Assembly: GCA_026874595.1 (NCBI GenBank)
Contig: CM049321.1
Coordinates: forward strand, 14,215,479-14,279,478
Source: Sipunculus nudus
Lineage: Eukaryota; Annelida; Sipuncula; Golfingiida; Sipunculidae
Direction: 5' to 3'
DNA length: 64,000 nt
The notes beneath the pieces were generated by a model. The model made no database searches. It saw only the letters and a program-made list of their open reading frames with translations, and was not told the DNA's origin. Position numbers and translations under genes: made by a program. Positions 34,213 through 46,660 of the stretch are shown here, piece by piece; position 1 is the stretch's first letter, and every line of letters begins with the position of its first letter.

Positions 34213-35039
34213 TTCTCTATATTCGGAAGATTGCCAGCATTGATTAACCTTTACGAACCCCATCCTTCTAGGAATTACTATGCAAATATAGAATATTTAT
34301 GTATACCTCGCCTTCACTGGGCATGACTTTTGCATAACCCTTTAGACCGGAACATCAGGACAACATATATATTGTGTTTGGTAATCAGAAAAATATTATA
34401 TTGTTTGGGTGATCTTTCTCAGTATTTGTGAAACGGCGCTTTCCATAGTTTCCAAAATATGTCCTAATGCATAATGCACAAACATCCACATGTAGTTGTA
34501 GTACATGATATTTCCACGCAGGAACATAATAATAATCTCTATGACAATACAACTTTTAACATTTGCTCAACCATTTGTGTAGCACTTGTGTATTATTTGT
34601 TTCCTTTCACTTTATCCTATGAAGAATGTTATCCCAGGCTTGCCGAATTGATATTATGTAATTATAACAATGCTGACCTAACATATTATAGGCTACTCTT
34701 TATTTCAGCTTGTGAAATAATAAAACCAGAATACGTTAATGGAACGCATACAACAGTCCATCTTTAATCCCATTCAGATCTGCCAAAAAATAATTTTTTC
34801 CTTTCATAAATGTATTCATTATAGTCAGTCAAGCCAAAGTACTGTATCTATAAAAATAATGAAAAAAAAACCCTAGGAACTGAGTGTATGATTTGATTTT
34901 GATTCTACTTAACCCCAAAGACATAGTAATTTCATGAGCAACACAAAATAACTTGCGACTATTCTCTATATTCGGAAGGTTGCCAGCATTGATTAATCTA
35001 TACGAACCCCATCCTTCCAGGAATTAGTATGCAAATATA
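34213..35039. repeat. Pair of ~78 bp direct repeats (34213-34290 and 34961-35039)
   Basis: Both copies contain TCTCTATATTCGGAAG, TTGCCAGCATTGATTAA, ACGAACCCCATCCTTC and AGGAATTA followed by TATGCAAATATA. The second copy abuts the left end of the LINE fragment. The 0.67 kb between them shows no gene. Confidence 0.88.
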
Positions 35040-35046
35040 AATGCAC

Positions 35047-35973
35047 ACATCTCGGGTAATCTAGATGGAGTTGCAACGATAACTTCTTAGAACTCATTGT
35101 TAGGAAGACAAAAGCAATTATTATTGATTATAGGTTAGGTAACAAAAAACCTGAACCTCTTACCAAAAATGGCCAAACCGTGGAATATATTACAGTATAC
35201 AAATATATGGGTACAATAATAGACGACAAATTTAATTTTGAAGCTAATGTGCAAAACATTTATAAAAAGGCAAATATGAGATTGTTTTTCCTGAGTAAAC
35301 TGTACCGGATGAATGTTGATACGAAAATAATGGAACTTTTTCTATTTGTCTGCGTTTAAGTCAGTGCTAACATTCGACATTAGAAGCTGGTTCGGAAATT
35401 GCAATACAGCATCCAAAAACAAACTGGGACGAATTGTTTGTGCAGGGATAAAGTTGGGTCTCAAGAATGTAAAGCTGCTGAATGAACTGTACTGCTGCTG
35501 TGTCACACGAAAGGCACAGTGTCTCTGGGCGGATTCATCACATGAACTGTCTCGTTTTTATGATACTCTAAGGTCGGGAAAAAGAATAAGAGCTGAACAG
35601 CAAAGTTGCCGCACAGCAAGATACAGAAAAAGTTTCATACCCACTCGTATTAGCTTGTTAAATGGTACAGAAAGCACTGTGATGTAAGTGATATAGGAAA
35701 TGTATATATTTTATGTAGTATAGATCAGCTCACTCTTGTGTATGTGTAATACCTGTGAAGTAATATAATGCCTGTGATATAATTAATATTATGCCAGTGA
35801 TGTGCTCTATTGTCTGTGATGTGCTATAATGTCCGTACTTGATTCAGGTACAATACCTGTACCTGAATCGGTGTCTATATATGTGCTGTAAATGCTTGCG
35901 AACTGAATTTCATGCCTTGCATGATAAATAAAGACTTATCTTATCTTATCTTATCTTATCTTATCTTATCTTA
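35047..35973 (+). mobile_element. 3' end of a jockey-superfamily LINE with (TTATC)n tail
   Basis: The frame begins with NFLELIVRKTKAIIIDYR, the block that follows the RT palm in CR1/L2/Rex-type elements. It continues with VYKYMGTIIDDKFNFE and ANMRLFFLSKLYRMNV. After a frameshift near 35345 it resumes as SVLTFDIRSWFGN, KARCLW-like and SFIPTRISLLNGTES, ending at TAA near 35687. This C-terminus (LTF...SWFGN ... SFIPTAIRLLN) is characteristic of the group. The 3' untranslated part contains degenerate TGTGATGTGCTATAAT units, an AATAAAGAC near 35927 and a tail of about seven TTATC units (35936-35973), the usual 3' terminus of such LINEs. It is 5'-truncated and inactive. Confidence 0.85.
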
Positions 35974-36900
35974 AAAACCTTAATTCTGTAACCTGAATTA
36001 TTTTCGAGCTCCCCGATAAGGAACATGAAATGCAGAATTACTGCTTTAGCGTTTTCACGTTGACCATGTATGCATTCTCGCACCTTATGCGGCAGTTTTA
36101 TGACAATTAACCCTGGATGACTAAAGATGACAATTGTAAATATATGTTAAACAAAAGCAAATTCAAGGTGTCAGTTTTATATGTTGGCCACTAAATTTAA
36201 CTATAGTTGAAATAAAAGACATTAATCCACGCTAAAAATGATTTCCTAATGTAACCTTTAATACGTTTCCTTAGATTCATGTATATCTATGTATTAGAAA
36301 CTCAGTATCTTTTAACATAATATTCTATTTTTTTTTGCTTTCATATATTTCGGTTATTGTAAAAATGGTGTAAAACTACTGAACCAACAAGAACAAGTTC
36401 AAACACATTATTAAACGATTAATAATAGGAACAAAGGTTTGGAGATATTGTGTGAAGAAACATCAGGGCGGTCGAATAAAATGAGCGTCGTATATTGCTT
36501 GACCCACATGCAGATGCTGACCTAGATGTTACCGGTCCGTCTCAAACCTTAAACAATGCTTCTAATGCTTATTTTTCATCGTTCTTAGGAATACCTTGAG
36601 ATCTTTTGGACACATTGTGGAATACAATTTGGAACAGCGCGTGATAAAATTTTGACGAGATGGCGCGTCTAGCTCGAGCAGCCTGTTGAAAGTAAATTGA
36701 CAAGGTGCTATGAATATCTCCCCCATGGAGCAACTTTATATGCGCCTGGTGATAACATGTTTAAGCTGAATTAATAGAATATGCAACTGATTAATAGCAT
36801 TTTAATCTTCGTTCATCAGTTTGACACAAATGTGCTGTTGTCATACAGATTGTTTACATCAGTGCCGAGGTGGCTGGTGGATTATTCAGTAGTGTTCGAG
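35974..36900. other. No gene seen
   Basis: Nothing recognisable on either strand. Confidence 0.4.
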
Positions 36901-37439
36901 AAAAGAGATTTACTGAACCATGATTTATTATAATTAGATGACAGAAGGTTCTAGAGAAATCAGGCAATGTGTAATTTCCTAGAAAATCCCGTAGGTGCTA
37001 ATTATTGACAAAAAATACCTGATCATTCTAGAGACTTGTACCTAGTTTCGGTTACCTAGGTATAAATAGGCGGTGTTGGTCATAGGGAAGTGAATGAATT
37101 TGGAAGTTAGCGTCAAGTGGTGACGGGTCGTTTTATATTAACGAGGGATTAGTTGAACACCGGGCGGGGTGGGGTTATAAAGTCCGCGAGGACATTATTA
37201 GTCCTGGATAGAGAACGGATAGTCATAGCCGAGCAGGGCGTTAGAAGATTTATGTGACTTGCATTTGTTGAAAATGTTGTTACTGTGAGATTGGAGCCAG
37301 TCAACGACGACTGTGGCCAATTGTTGGATGTTACCGGAATAAACCTGTATTCTTCAATTCAGACAACGATTGGTATTTTGGATTTTCCAAAGTGAAAGAC
37401 CTCGGGAATATATGTGCGCTGCGTCTGTGTTGTGACACA
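36900..37439 (+). mobile_element. LTR-like sequence (possible solo LTR)
   Basis: A TATA box in good context (GGTATAAATAGGCGG, TATA at 37061) is followed about 275 bp later by AATAAA (37338-37343) and then by a TG-rich stretch ending TGTGACACA at 37439. This TATA-leader-polyadenylation-terminus layout is that of an LTR. The left end is not defined and no matching partner or internal domains are in the window. A promoter with a short first exon is an alternative reading. Confidence 0.45.
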
Positions 37440-37827
37440 GTTAAATAACTCTTGCGTTTTATATTCGTCTCCTCTGATAATTATTGAAAACATTATTATT
37501 TATAGGTTATTTTATAGGTTTTGTAGCTCTAAAAGCAACCTTTGACAAAGGTTCATTCTGACTTTAGCCATTTTCTACTGATTTAAGTGTAAAAAGAGTA
37601 TATTAAATAGATCCCAAAACTAAGTCTCTGTTTGGTGTTTTACACTAGCCGAACCAGATCTACCTACAAAAGTTGCATTTTCAGTCTGCCAGTCGAAGTG
37701 CTTTGTCGGTATACATTATTATTATTATTATAAATACACTATCCCGTCGTTTGTTTATATACTGTAGATTTCTTATGGTGAGACGAGCAGATTTGTAACA
37801 GTTTTTTTAAACGCTTTAAAAATTTTC

Positions 37828-39675
37828 ATGTATCATGATTTTTATGACGGAAGCCCCTTTGTCCGTCGTCCGTCCGTCCTGTTGTCAGGGCACGTTTTGA
37901 AACCGTTAGACCTACATATCCGAAATACAGTTAGTTGTCCCTATGATCGCCTACCATACAAAAATTGGGTCACCATGACTTTTTCCATAGAGATATTAAG
38001 GAGAAACCTCATTTTTTCCATTTAAAACTCATTGTTACACTTCAGGACTGCCTAATCTTAAAACCACTGATTTGTTTTTGATCCTTTGTGTAAAAATATT
38101 CCCCTATGTATTGCCTATAAACAAACCAGAAATTAAGACAGTATTGTGTAATTTCTTGAAGTTATGGGCGAACATAATGCACTTTGTTAATAGTCAAGAA
38201 AGAATGGTTGAAGCTGGAGACATTATTTTCAGGGATATAACTGTATGAAATCAAGAATCAGTTGTATACAACTGAATTAGATCAGTATCTGCATTTTCAA
38301 AGTTATTTGCATAAATATAAAATCAGTACCTAAAATTTTGTCAAACTTTGACCATGGCATATTTTTTATCTTTTACGTACTGTGGATTTAATTTTCACAG
38401 CATGTACACATAAGGATTTAATCTACAAAGAACGAAAATTTGAATAAAAGCTAAAAAATTAGGCTAGTTATTGATTTTTTGGATGCTCTTATTGTATTCC
38501 CTTCCATTGTCAAGTGGCCCACTTTGGTCACTCGAGGTAATTTAGTGCAGCTCTCTCTGCTTCCCAGGCTGTTGTTATGTAATCTCGTGTCTCATGGCCA
38601 GGCCTCTGTCTTGGTTCTTCCCCCTCTCACTCCCTCCACCCCATCCTGTTGACAGACCTGTACACTAAATATGGTGAATCTTATAATTTCACATTTTATT
38701 TCTGCAACCAGCAGTAACTACAGAGGTTCCTGCCCCACCCACCCCTTCAGAACACAGGACTTATAAACACGATGCCTCCTATAATTTCAACGTTAAATTA
38801 TTTGTTTTTGTTGAGACTTGGACAATTTTTTATTTTTTTAACAAAAATGTTCAGAATTTGAATCCTAATATTCCAATGCGATGAAACACCGAGATCTAAT
38901 GTAAGTGCTCAATGACAAGGTTTAAGAAGATATGAATACTTAATAACATTTCATTCATATCTCTTTAGGTTAGCCCAGCCTAGATATGAACAACAATGTT
39001 AAACTTATGAATTATTTTTATTTGTTGGGACTTGGAAAATTTTTATGTTTTAAACAAAAAATGATCAGGTTTTGAATCCTAATATTCAAATGCGATGAAA
39101 TATCAAGATCTAATGTAAGTGCTTGATGACAAGGTTTAAGAAGATATAAATACTTTATAACATTCCATTCATGTCTCATAAGGTTGGCCCAGCCTAGATA
39201 TGAACAACACTGTTAAACTTAGTTAATCAGGAATATTGGTCAAACTTTCGTTGGATTAATTTTTAGCTCATATGGCCAAATATTTAACCACTGAAAACTA
39301 AATCACATTCACTCATTTTTAAATGAAATGTATCATTTCACATAACATTATGGACAATTTTTTTTCCTTTTTGCATCATTATGTGGTTTCAAGGCACACG
39401 TTTCAATTAAGACACAGTGCAATTTATTCCTAACTGGCTTGTTTTAACATGCTTATTAAATTTTGTTTATGTTTATAAGAATTTGTTACAGCATTTTATT
39501 TCAGTTAATAAATTATAAAGTTTATCATTATTCTTAAGCTCATGCCCATTTTTCTATAATTTACCGAGTTTCATTTTAGCAGGGCCATTTCCTCTTTTGG
39601 AAAAAGAAAATTTGCATTTGCTAATATTTTCAAAAATTCAGCTGAGCGATTTGACCCATGGTCCCCTTGTTTAAT
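37828..39675 (+). repeat. Mollusc-type interspersed repeat
   Basis: Near the left end is GACGGAAGCCCCTTTGTCCG and TCGTCCGTCCGTCC. Near the right end is AATTCAGCTGAGCGATTTG followed by ACCCATGGTCCCCTTGTTT. This 5' GTCCGTCC and 3' GAGCG...GGxxC(C/T)xCTTGTTT arrangement recalls repeats I know from bivalve and gastropod genomes; the attribution is from memory. It contains a 211 bp tandem duplication. No protein is encoded. Confidence 0.5.
38795..39220. repeat. 211 bp tandem duplication
   Basis: Two successive units, starting at about 38797 and 39008, share TTGAATCCTAATATTC, GATCTAATGTAAGTGCT, GATGACAAGGTTTAAGAAG and CCCAGCCTAGATATGAACAA with about 10% divergence. Confidence 0.92.
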
Positions 39676-41181
39676 GCTGGCTTAACTAAATATGTGGACA
39701 TTTGCAGAATTCAATTCCTGGTTCGAACTACGCGTCAGGGTAGGATCACACGTTTCTTCTTTTTTACATCCTGGTCTTACCCTGGCCCGGTGACTTCTGC
39801 ACCTGCGGACCCTTGGTGTGTGATCGTCCGTATTGCAGGTCATACCTTCGACCCTCGACCATGATATCTGAACACATATTTCATGGTGGATAATTATTAT
39901 TTTGTTCCTACATAAGCTTCAAAATCTAAATTAATATTCGAAAGAGTGTTGTGTTAAAGTGCCGGCTTGGCCTAGATGCATTGGTGAAATGCATTGTTCT
40001 AACTAGTGCATTATTTCCCATCCTGTAAAGCCAAATAGTAATTAAGACGAACAATATTATTTTCAAGACTTTCAACTGTGCAGTATCATTTATTTTGAAT
40101 GTATTTTAATTATACAGTCAACTAAATTAGTGAGATCTCATACAGAATTAACCCGTGTATTTCTTAAATTCATTTTCATTTGTTAAATTACCGGAAAAAT
40201 CCAATTCTGATTTTAAATCAATTCAAAAGTACCAATATTATGTACATATCGTGGACCACAAGATTTCATTATTGTTTTTGAATAGCAGAAGTCATAATAT
40301 ATAATTTGCAATGTGGATATTTGTTATGTATAAACAGAAGCATATCATATGTCAACATTATCCTCATACTACATTACATTCCAATATACTGCCCTAAACA
40401 TTTAACAGATGATGGATATAAAATTTAAATTTTTAGTCAAGCTCTTATATCATTTAAATGGCAAAAATGCTACTTGGAAAAAGTAAAATGTATTGATGAC
40501 AGAACAATTGATCTATTAAGTGGCTTATAAGAACATTACAATATAGTGGGACATCTTAAACTTGATGCTAGCAATGTAACTTAAACTGGAGTAAATAAAG
40601 CTTGTATGCAGACTGATTCAATGAAATGGTAACAACCGAGGACAAAATTGAAAGAGTGCAATTTTCGCAAGGATTACATAACTTTCAAGTCCGCATTCCT
40701 TCTACACCATGAACAGTCCGGGATCTCCACTGTATGAAAAGCGACACTGAGAACGAGACCTTAAATCTGGTTCCCAGCTCTACATTAGCTATTTAAAAAA
40801 TTAGTTATTATTTTATGGCATCACCCTCGGTTTCGGTTGTCATTAGACTCATAGCCAAGTAGGTGGCTAGGTCTTATGGGATTGGCCCGGTATGTGTAGG
40901 TTGTGTGTGTTTGTATGTCCGTGCCATATCTCTGAAAGTTCAAATGTATTTCGAGGAAAACATTTCCAAATCAGTGAAAATTCTGGAAGGTTGGCCATGG
41001 TCCAAAAAATAAACTAAGTCTCCCATTTTGTCTGCTGACTTTTTTTGTTCCTAAGTTATCTAGTTCATCCATCATTCTAAGAATATTCATTGGCATTAAA
41101 ATATTTTTGTAATAGATTGTAATAATTTAGCATTTTCAAGGGTTTATGTTAGTAGCCTCATATATGTTACACGCACCCTTT

Positions 41182-41382
41182 TTAGTCATAGCAGTTTATG
41201 TGATTTAAAAAGATGGATGCCAAGGTCACAGATGATTTCCCACAATGAAACAGGCCGTCCCCAAATTTGTTGATTTCTTCCTCGCCAACTTCCTGTAAAA
41301 TCTCATTAACACTATTTAGAAATTTTGCCGAGATGAGTGTCATTGTGGAAGCTTGGTGTAGTGCAAAAGCCAATGACGTCAT
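41182..41382 (-). pseudogene. Coding-like fragment in copy A (counterparts in B and C)
   Basis: The frame starts MTSLAFALHQAS and includes SAKFLNSVNEILQEV then GEEEINKFGDGLFHCGKS. Copy B (50440-50255) reads MTSLAFAFYQAS and, after a frameshift, EEIKKLGDGLFYFEKS. Copy C (58678-58500) retains MTSLAF and EEINKFWNGPFYLGK. Sharing of peptide-level similarity across indels suggests a former coding region. I do not recognise the family. Confidence 0.4.
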
Positions 41383-43818
41383 AAATATATACAGGTTAAT
41401 ATGTTATTTTGGTCGTGACCAAGAGATCCAGAAATGGTAGTTTGTTAGTGGTAACGCATCACCACCGCCTCCACCACTCCTCTTCTCGTATCGGCCTCGC
41501 TGATGGATGGTTTGGCTGCTCTTCCGGGAGGCCCTGATGATATAACGAAATTTTACTCTCATTCCTTGGAGAGGGGAATATTTTCTCAGAAAAGCTTTAG
41601 AACCCCATTGAAGCTAGAGCTAGGCCTATCCAAAAATGGACTAGACCATTCATTAGTCGATCAGGGCTTGTGTAAATAATATCTACAAGATATTTCGATT
41701 TAATGTTTTTCACTCGATAAACCCTAAATTTCTTAATGATGTTAATTGAACTTTGAAGGAAGATGAACAATATTAATTTCCCCCTTTCCTTGTTTCTCAT
41801 TGTGTGTATTGTCAACATGACAACTTTTTTTCGGTGCATTTCAATTTAATATTGTGGAATGGTTTGTTATGGTTTCATTAAATTTTGAGGTGCAGACCTT
41901 GAAGCAGATACAGACATGAGTTTTTTTTTGGTTTCAGGGTGTGTCTTCAAATGTTAACAACTCATGTAAATCAATCTCATTGATCATGATCACGTTTAAC
42001 ATAATAGACGTATTTATCTTAATCTGTCAGTCAAATACCTCTTGGGAACGAGTTCTCGTTACATAGGGAGAGTAAACTAGTATAAGATTTACGTCAGCGT
42101 TGGCCTTTGATATTTATACAACATTTGGGAATTTGTCCATGTTTTCTATGTATATACAACAGAGCGATTAAAGTTTTCTTTCTATCGAAATATATCCCCA
42201 GAAAATAGTCCGACTGACACTTGTAGAGCAGGTATTTATATTAGCTCAGCTGTCTTAAAACGATCCAAGATATAGTCATATTAAACGCCCATTAAGAGAG
42301 CACGAAGAATCCGCTTTTAAATGCATTGAGTGAAAGTTGAATTATCTTCGGAAACCAGCATTTAGGTGTCGGCGACATATATTCTGCGAAGTACAGGCCC
42401 TGACACGCTTTTGAACACATTAGTTGTCCAAGTCTTAGAATGTTCATAGCCTATGAAAGAGTATTTTTCTATAGATCAATATATTTTTTAAATAACTCGT
42501 TGATACCTGTAAACCCTTCTATATCCAAACGTTGCACCAAATTGCTCGAATCTTGGACAGTTTTTATTTATGATAGGCCAATTTGTCATGAAGATACAGG
42601 TTTTCAGAAAATAGAAAAACATCATATCAATAACAATCATTTATGGAATAGTCTTACGAAAAGGATGCAGAACTAAGATGGTAGAGCTGTTTAAATCAGA
42701 AAAAAATTGCTAAATGAAATGGTAACGTAGCGTCTACCTTCTTTCATACTACTTCGATTAAACGATTTTGCAAAACTCTAAGTAAAGGTTTCCTTTATCT
42801 TAGCAAACAGCCAGAAAAAAAGATTACTAAATTTGTTTTTACCAAACCGGATCTTGATTAAATATAAATGTGTATGTTTATAGGTCATCTTGTGTTATCA
42901 GGAGGAAATAACCTTATGCATACCGGATCTTTATCTCAAGACACAAAGGCCATATAAGACCCATAACTAGGTTATTTTAGAATATCGTAACGGAGTGTGG
43001 CTTAGGCCGTCATTATGCTGGGTGGGCAGAATATTTCGCTATTAAAGCATGAGTAAATATTTACTTTTGTAATTGATTGCAAAAATGAGTTTTAAGAAAT
43101 TATAGTCTTTCTGTTAGTGATAATATATGTTGAAAAAGAAAATGGGTTTACACACAAAACTCCAAACAATGTTCAATTTAGCACGGTGGGCACTATGCCT
43201 TTAAAACTCGGACAAAAGTTATAACATATCTAGCGTGAAAGATCAACACTGGTTCTACATTTGTTTGTTTGACTGTTTTCGAATATGTTTTCTTGTCGTG
43301 TCATTCTGTCCTCTATAGCTATCAGGCAAAACGTTTTCTGAATGTTAACCAATGCTCCTTTTACAGCAACTATACGCAAAATATTTTGCACAAAGGTTGA
43401 TAAAAGTGTGCAGGTTTAGAGTACCCTCCCGTAGAAATAATACTTTAAAAAATACATTTTTAATTTGAAAAATCATATATCATTGGGGCACGGGACTATC
43501 CCTTTGTTCATAGTAAAGCCGCTCCATTCATACGAATTAGAGCGGGAATTCGAAAATGTGGTGAAACCGTGTTCTTTCAGCATGACATTTGCAGGAAGTA
43601 CATGTAAGCTTTAATATAGGTGTCCTGGGAATATCAGATAGTCTCAAGACCACACACACAACTAATGTATAAAGTACCTTTTTTCTTCAGTTAAATGAGG
43701 TTAAGATTTTGATAAACTTATATTAATCCCCCTGTCCAGTGGCATTATCCCTGACTTGAAAATTTGTTCGTTTTACCTTTCTTCTGTGAAAGGGTATGGG
43801 CCATGGTTCTTATATTCT

Positions 43819-44043
43819 TCAACGTGACAGTAGAGAAGCTAGGTCATTACTTCTCCAATTTTCTCCAGGACTCCTCACTTCTTTTAGCCTGATTCTCATG
43901 ATTTTTTTTGTTTGCTTTGGATCAGTGATGTAGTCGAGACTTTTCTTTCCCATAGTGAATCTAACACCAAGGCAAAAAATTAAAAACACAAAAAACACGA
44001 AACTTTGTAACATAGAGCCAACTAGGGCCCATGGACCTTGCAA
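43819..44043 (-). pseudogene. Coding-like fragment in copy A (counterparts in B and C)
   Basis: The frame contains KKIMRIRLKEVRSPGENWRS then NDLASLLSR and a stop. Copy B (54172-53936) reads IVRIRLKKVRYSGENWRSND and continues LASLLPPLEYTQHG. Copy C (about 60420-60320) keeps the same nucleotides with a one-base deletion and a stop. A hydrophobic stretch (MLQSFVFFVFLIFCLG) precedes it only in A. Function unknown. Confidence 0.38.
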
Positions 44044-44789
44044 AAAATGTCGTTTAAATACAAATAAATGCTAGCAATTTCCAAAACCTCCGTTCAGTTT
44101 GAATTTGCCATGTCTTATGATATATTGTAATATGGTAAAATGGTAAAAGCAAAATTATTCACAACATATTTTGTGCCAAGAAGAAAGATCAATACATCAA
44201 AATTAATATAAAAAATAAATAAGTCATGAAATTCCTCATATTTATGTAAATATGTCCAAACAAAACAGGACAGGGTTTCGTTTTGACTTAATGAAACTAT
44301 TCTACCCGTAAAAAAGTAATAAAAAAAAATTAATTAGTCCCTTGAATATCCCTAGCCTAAACATATATAAGCATGCAGGTTTGGGTAAATCATATAAATT
44401 GTTCATACCTAGGCGAACAAGAATAAGCTGAAGTAAAAAAAAATATATTTAAATATTTATATATTTTTCATATAATAACAGTAATTATAAGGAGAATATA
44501 TAAATTTTTTTTCAAGCTCATGTATTTAAACTTCATTCAACAAACACACTGTAAAGAACAAATCGAAGGAATACGTGATGACAGAGACTGCATAAAATTT
44601 AATAAGGGCAATGATAATGTTTGTCTGACCTACATTCACAATTCCACTAGGTGGCAATGAACTAATTTAGGGGAACAGCATATACTATTTGCTTATAGTG
44701 TAGCTTTGACGTAAGTACATATGACCTGTATCCTTAAAATATGCCTAAAGATTGCATTTCAGTAAAGCTAATACTTTAGGGTGGTGTTT

Positions 44790-45370
44790 GGCTAGTTTTT
44801 ATATGCACGTTTTGTTTGTCATTCATTATCTTTATATACTGTGGAGTTTGTCCGATATAAACTACCTAATAAACTATAACTAGCTGCTACCGCGGAAAAT
44901 CCACGGTTTTCTAAGATAATCATTTAATCGGATGCATATTTTTGTAATGAGCTGATAGGAACTTAACGACGCATATTTTAATCCTAGGGTTTTGCAGGAA
45001 CTTTTGTCTTGCATTTCACTTATATGATATAAAGAATACTTCTGCTAGAATTATCCAGGAACACCCTCCTCCAAAATTTCAATATAGAAAAATTGTTCTT
45101 TTCCAGAAATCACGCAGAAAATTATATAAATTTTTGTAAGAGACATGAGGCATATACAGGGTGTACGCATTTTTAAGTGAGATTTTTTTTTTTTACAATA
45201 AACAACATAGGTCCGACAGCTTCATTGCTTGGGAAATATCGTAGATATAACGATTGTATAAAGAAGCACTCTACCGTGAAATGATATGAAAGATGCTTTG
45301 TATTAGTTGAAGCTCAGGCGACATCGTGAAACACGATGTTAATTTATTCAGGGTAGTCAGTTGAGGGTTT
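44790..45370. other. No gene seen
   Basis: AT-rich sequence between copy A and the 45.4-46.7 kb duplication. Confidence 0.4.
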
Positions 45371-46660
45371 AGTCTAAGGCATGTTAACAGACACATGCGT
45401 TATTTGTATACACATGTATATGTCGTTGAAGTCTCTTATATTTACGTGAAACGTATAGCTGCCAGTGTGAAAAAGAAATAATTTCAAACAGCCCAGAAAT
45501 CGGCGGGACTATTAAAACCATGGTGGATTGGAAAGATACTTCTGAATGTATAAAAATCAACATACCTGTAAACCTATAAAACCGTTCTCGTGTAAAGGGT
45601 CTCAGCTCTTTGTGTCCATTCAAGGGTAAAGTGCTCCCTATTAAAAGATTCATGTGGACATGTTTTCAGCGCTTGAATGTAAAATCTTTACTTCTTTTTG
45701 ACAGAGTGAGGTTCCTTAACAGGCGATATAATGGAAATGTGGTTCAGTGGGGATTACAGGTCGTCTCCTGGAAAAGCGTGACAGGCAAAAAATGTTTTTC
45801 TGTCCATTTGTAGATGGTTTGGGTAAAGACATATCAAAAGTCAATTTCATTTTGGAGGTAATAAGAATCACGACAATATATATTTTCTTATAAACCATTA
45901 TGACAAAGGACAATTCCTTTGTCCCCGTGTGGAAGCCGCCCATTCGTATTTATTTGTTCTGCCATTCGAACGGTGAACTCGTGTTACTGAAGCATGACAG
46001 TGTTCACACATAAAACGCATACACGTGAACATATGACTGATATTAAAGGAGATTCTGTAGAGGTATGTACGCCCTGACTATAGATTCTAGTTTGTTATCA
46101 ATTTAAAGATATACTGGTGATATTTTTTCATGTTTCACCGTCCGTACAGACAACGCATCTTAACGAATATATATGAACCCCTCCCCCACCCCCACCCACC
46201 TCGGATGATAATTAGGTTGTGGGTCTTCTTTTTGAAAAAAACTTCATGAAACCCATGACTCGGCAGAACTTTTGAAATCATGGTTATCATGGAAATATAT
46301 TTTTGAATGTATGAAAATGAACATACCTGTAACCCATAAAAAAATTGTCAAACGGTGATCACAACACTGAGTCAGTGCCAAGTGTTGACCAAACTGCAAA
46401 GCCCTCGCATTGAAAGCGGAGTCATGCGGTCTTTGGATTAAAAACCTTTACTTCTAAGGGAGAAAACTCCTTTAGAGGCGTGACAATGGATATCGGGAAC
46501 CAATGAGAATTATAGTGGACCCGCGTGACCGTGTTATTGCAAGGAAATGCCTTTTGGGCAGGACATGCGCTCTGGCCACGGTCTTAACAGGCCAGTGAAA
46601 ATCCCCGAGGCGCCTCCTGAAAAAGCGTCACAGGCGTGGAGGACCTTGCAGCACAAAAGA
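45370..46660. repeat. Diverged direct duplication (about 45440-45840 and 46220-46660)
   Basis: CTTCTGAATGTATAAAAATC then AACATACCTGTAAACC in the first copy matches TTTTGAATGTATGAAAATG then AACATACCTGTAACCC in the second. Later, CTCCTGGAAAAGCGTGACAGGC matches CTCCTGAAAAAGCGTCACAGGC. No convincing coding frame. Confidence 0.65.

Larger units (their letters stand above)
39700..44780. repeat. Copy A of a triplicated ~5 kb unit
   Basis: It matches copies B and C in the same order and orientation. Anchors include CAGGGTAGGATCACACGTTT (39736), CTGTGCAGTATCAT (about 40075), GCCAAGGTCACAGATGATTT (41219), GATATTTATACAACATTTGG (42110), GAGTGTGGCTTAGGC (43005), GAAGCTAGGTCATTACTTCTCC (43834) and GAACAAATCGAAGGAATACG (44555). 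A 1.2 kb segment present in B, and partly in C, is missing around 42560-42690. Minus-strand coding-like fragments lie at 41382-41182 and 44043-43819. No complete gene. Confidence 0.85.

Noticed and set aside
39706-39840. tRNA-like GGTTCGAACT box
   Set aside because: No matching acceptor or D arm, and the sequence belongs to the triplicated unit, where the box is not conserved in copy B.
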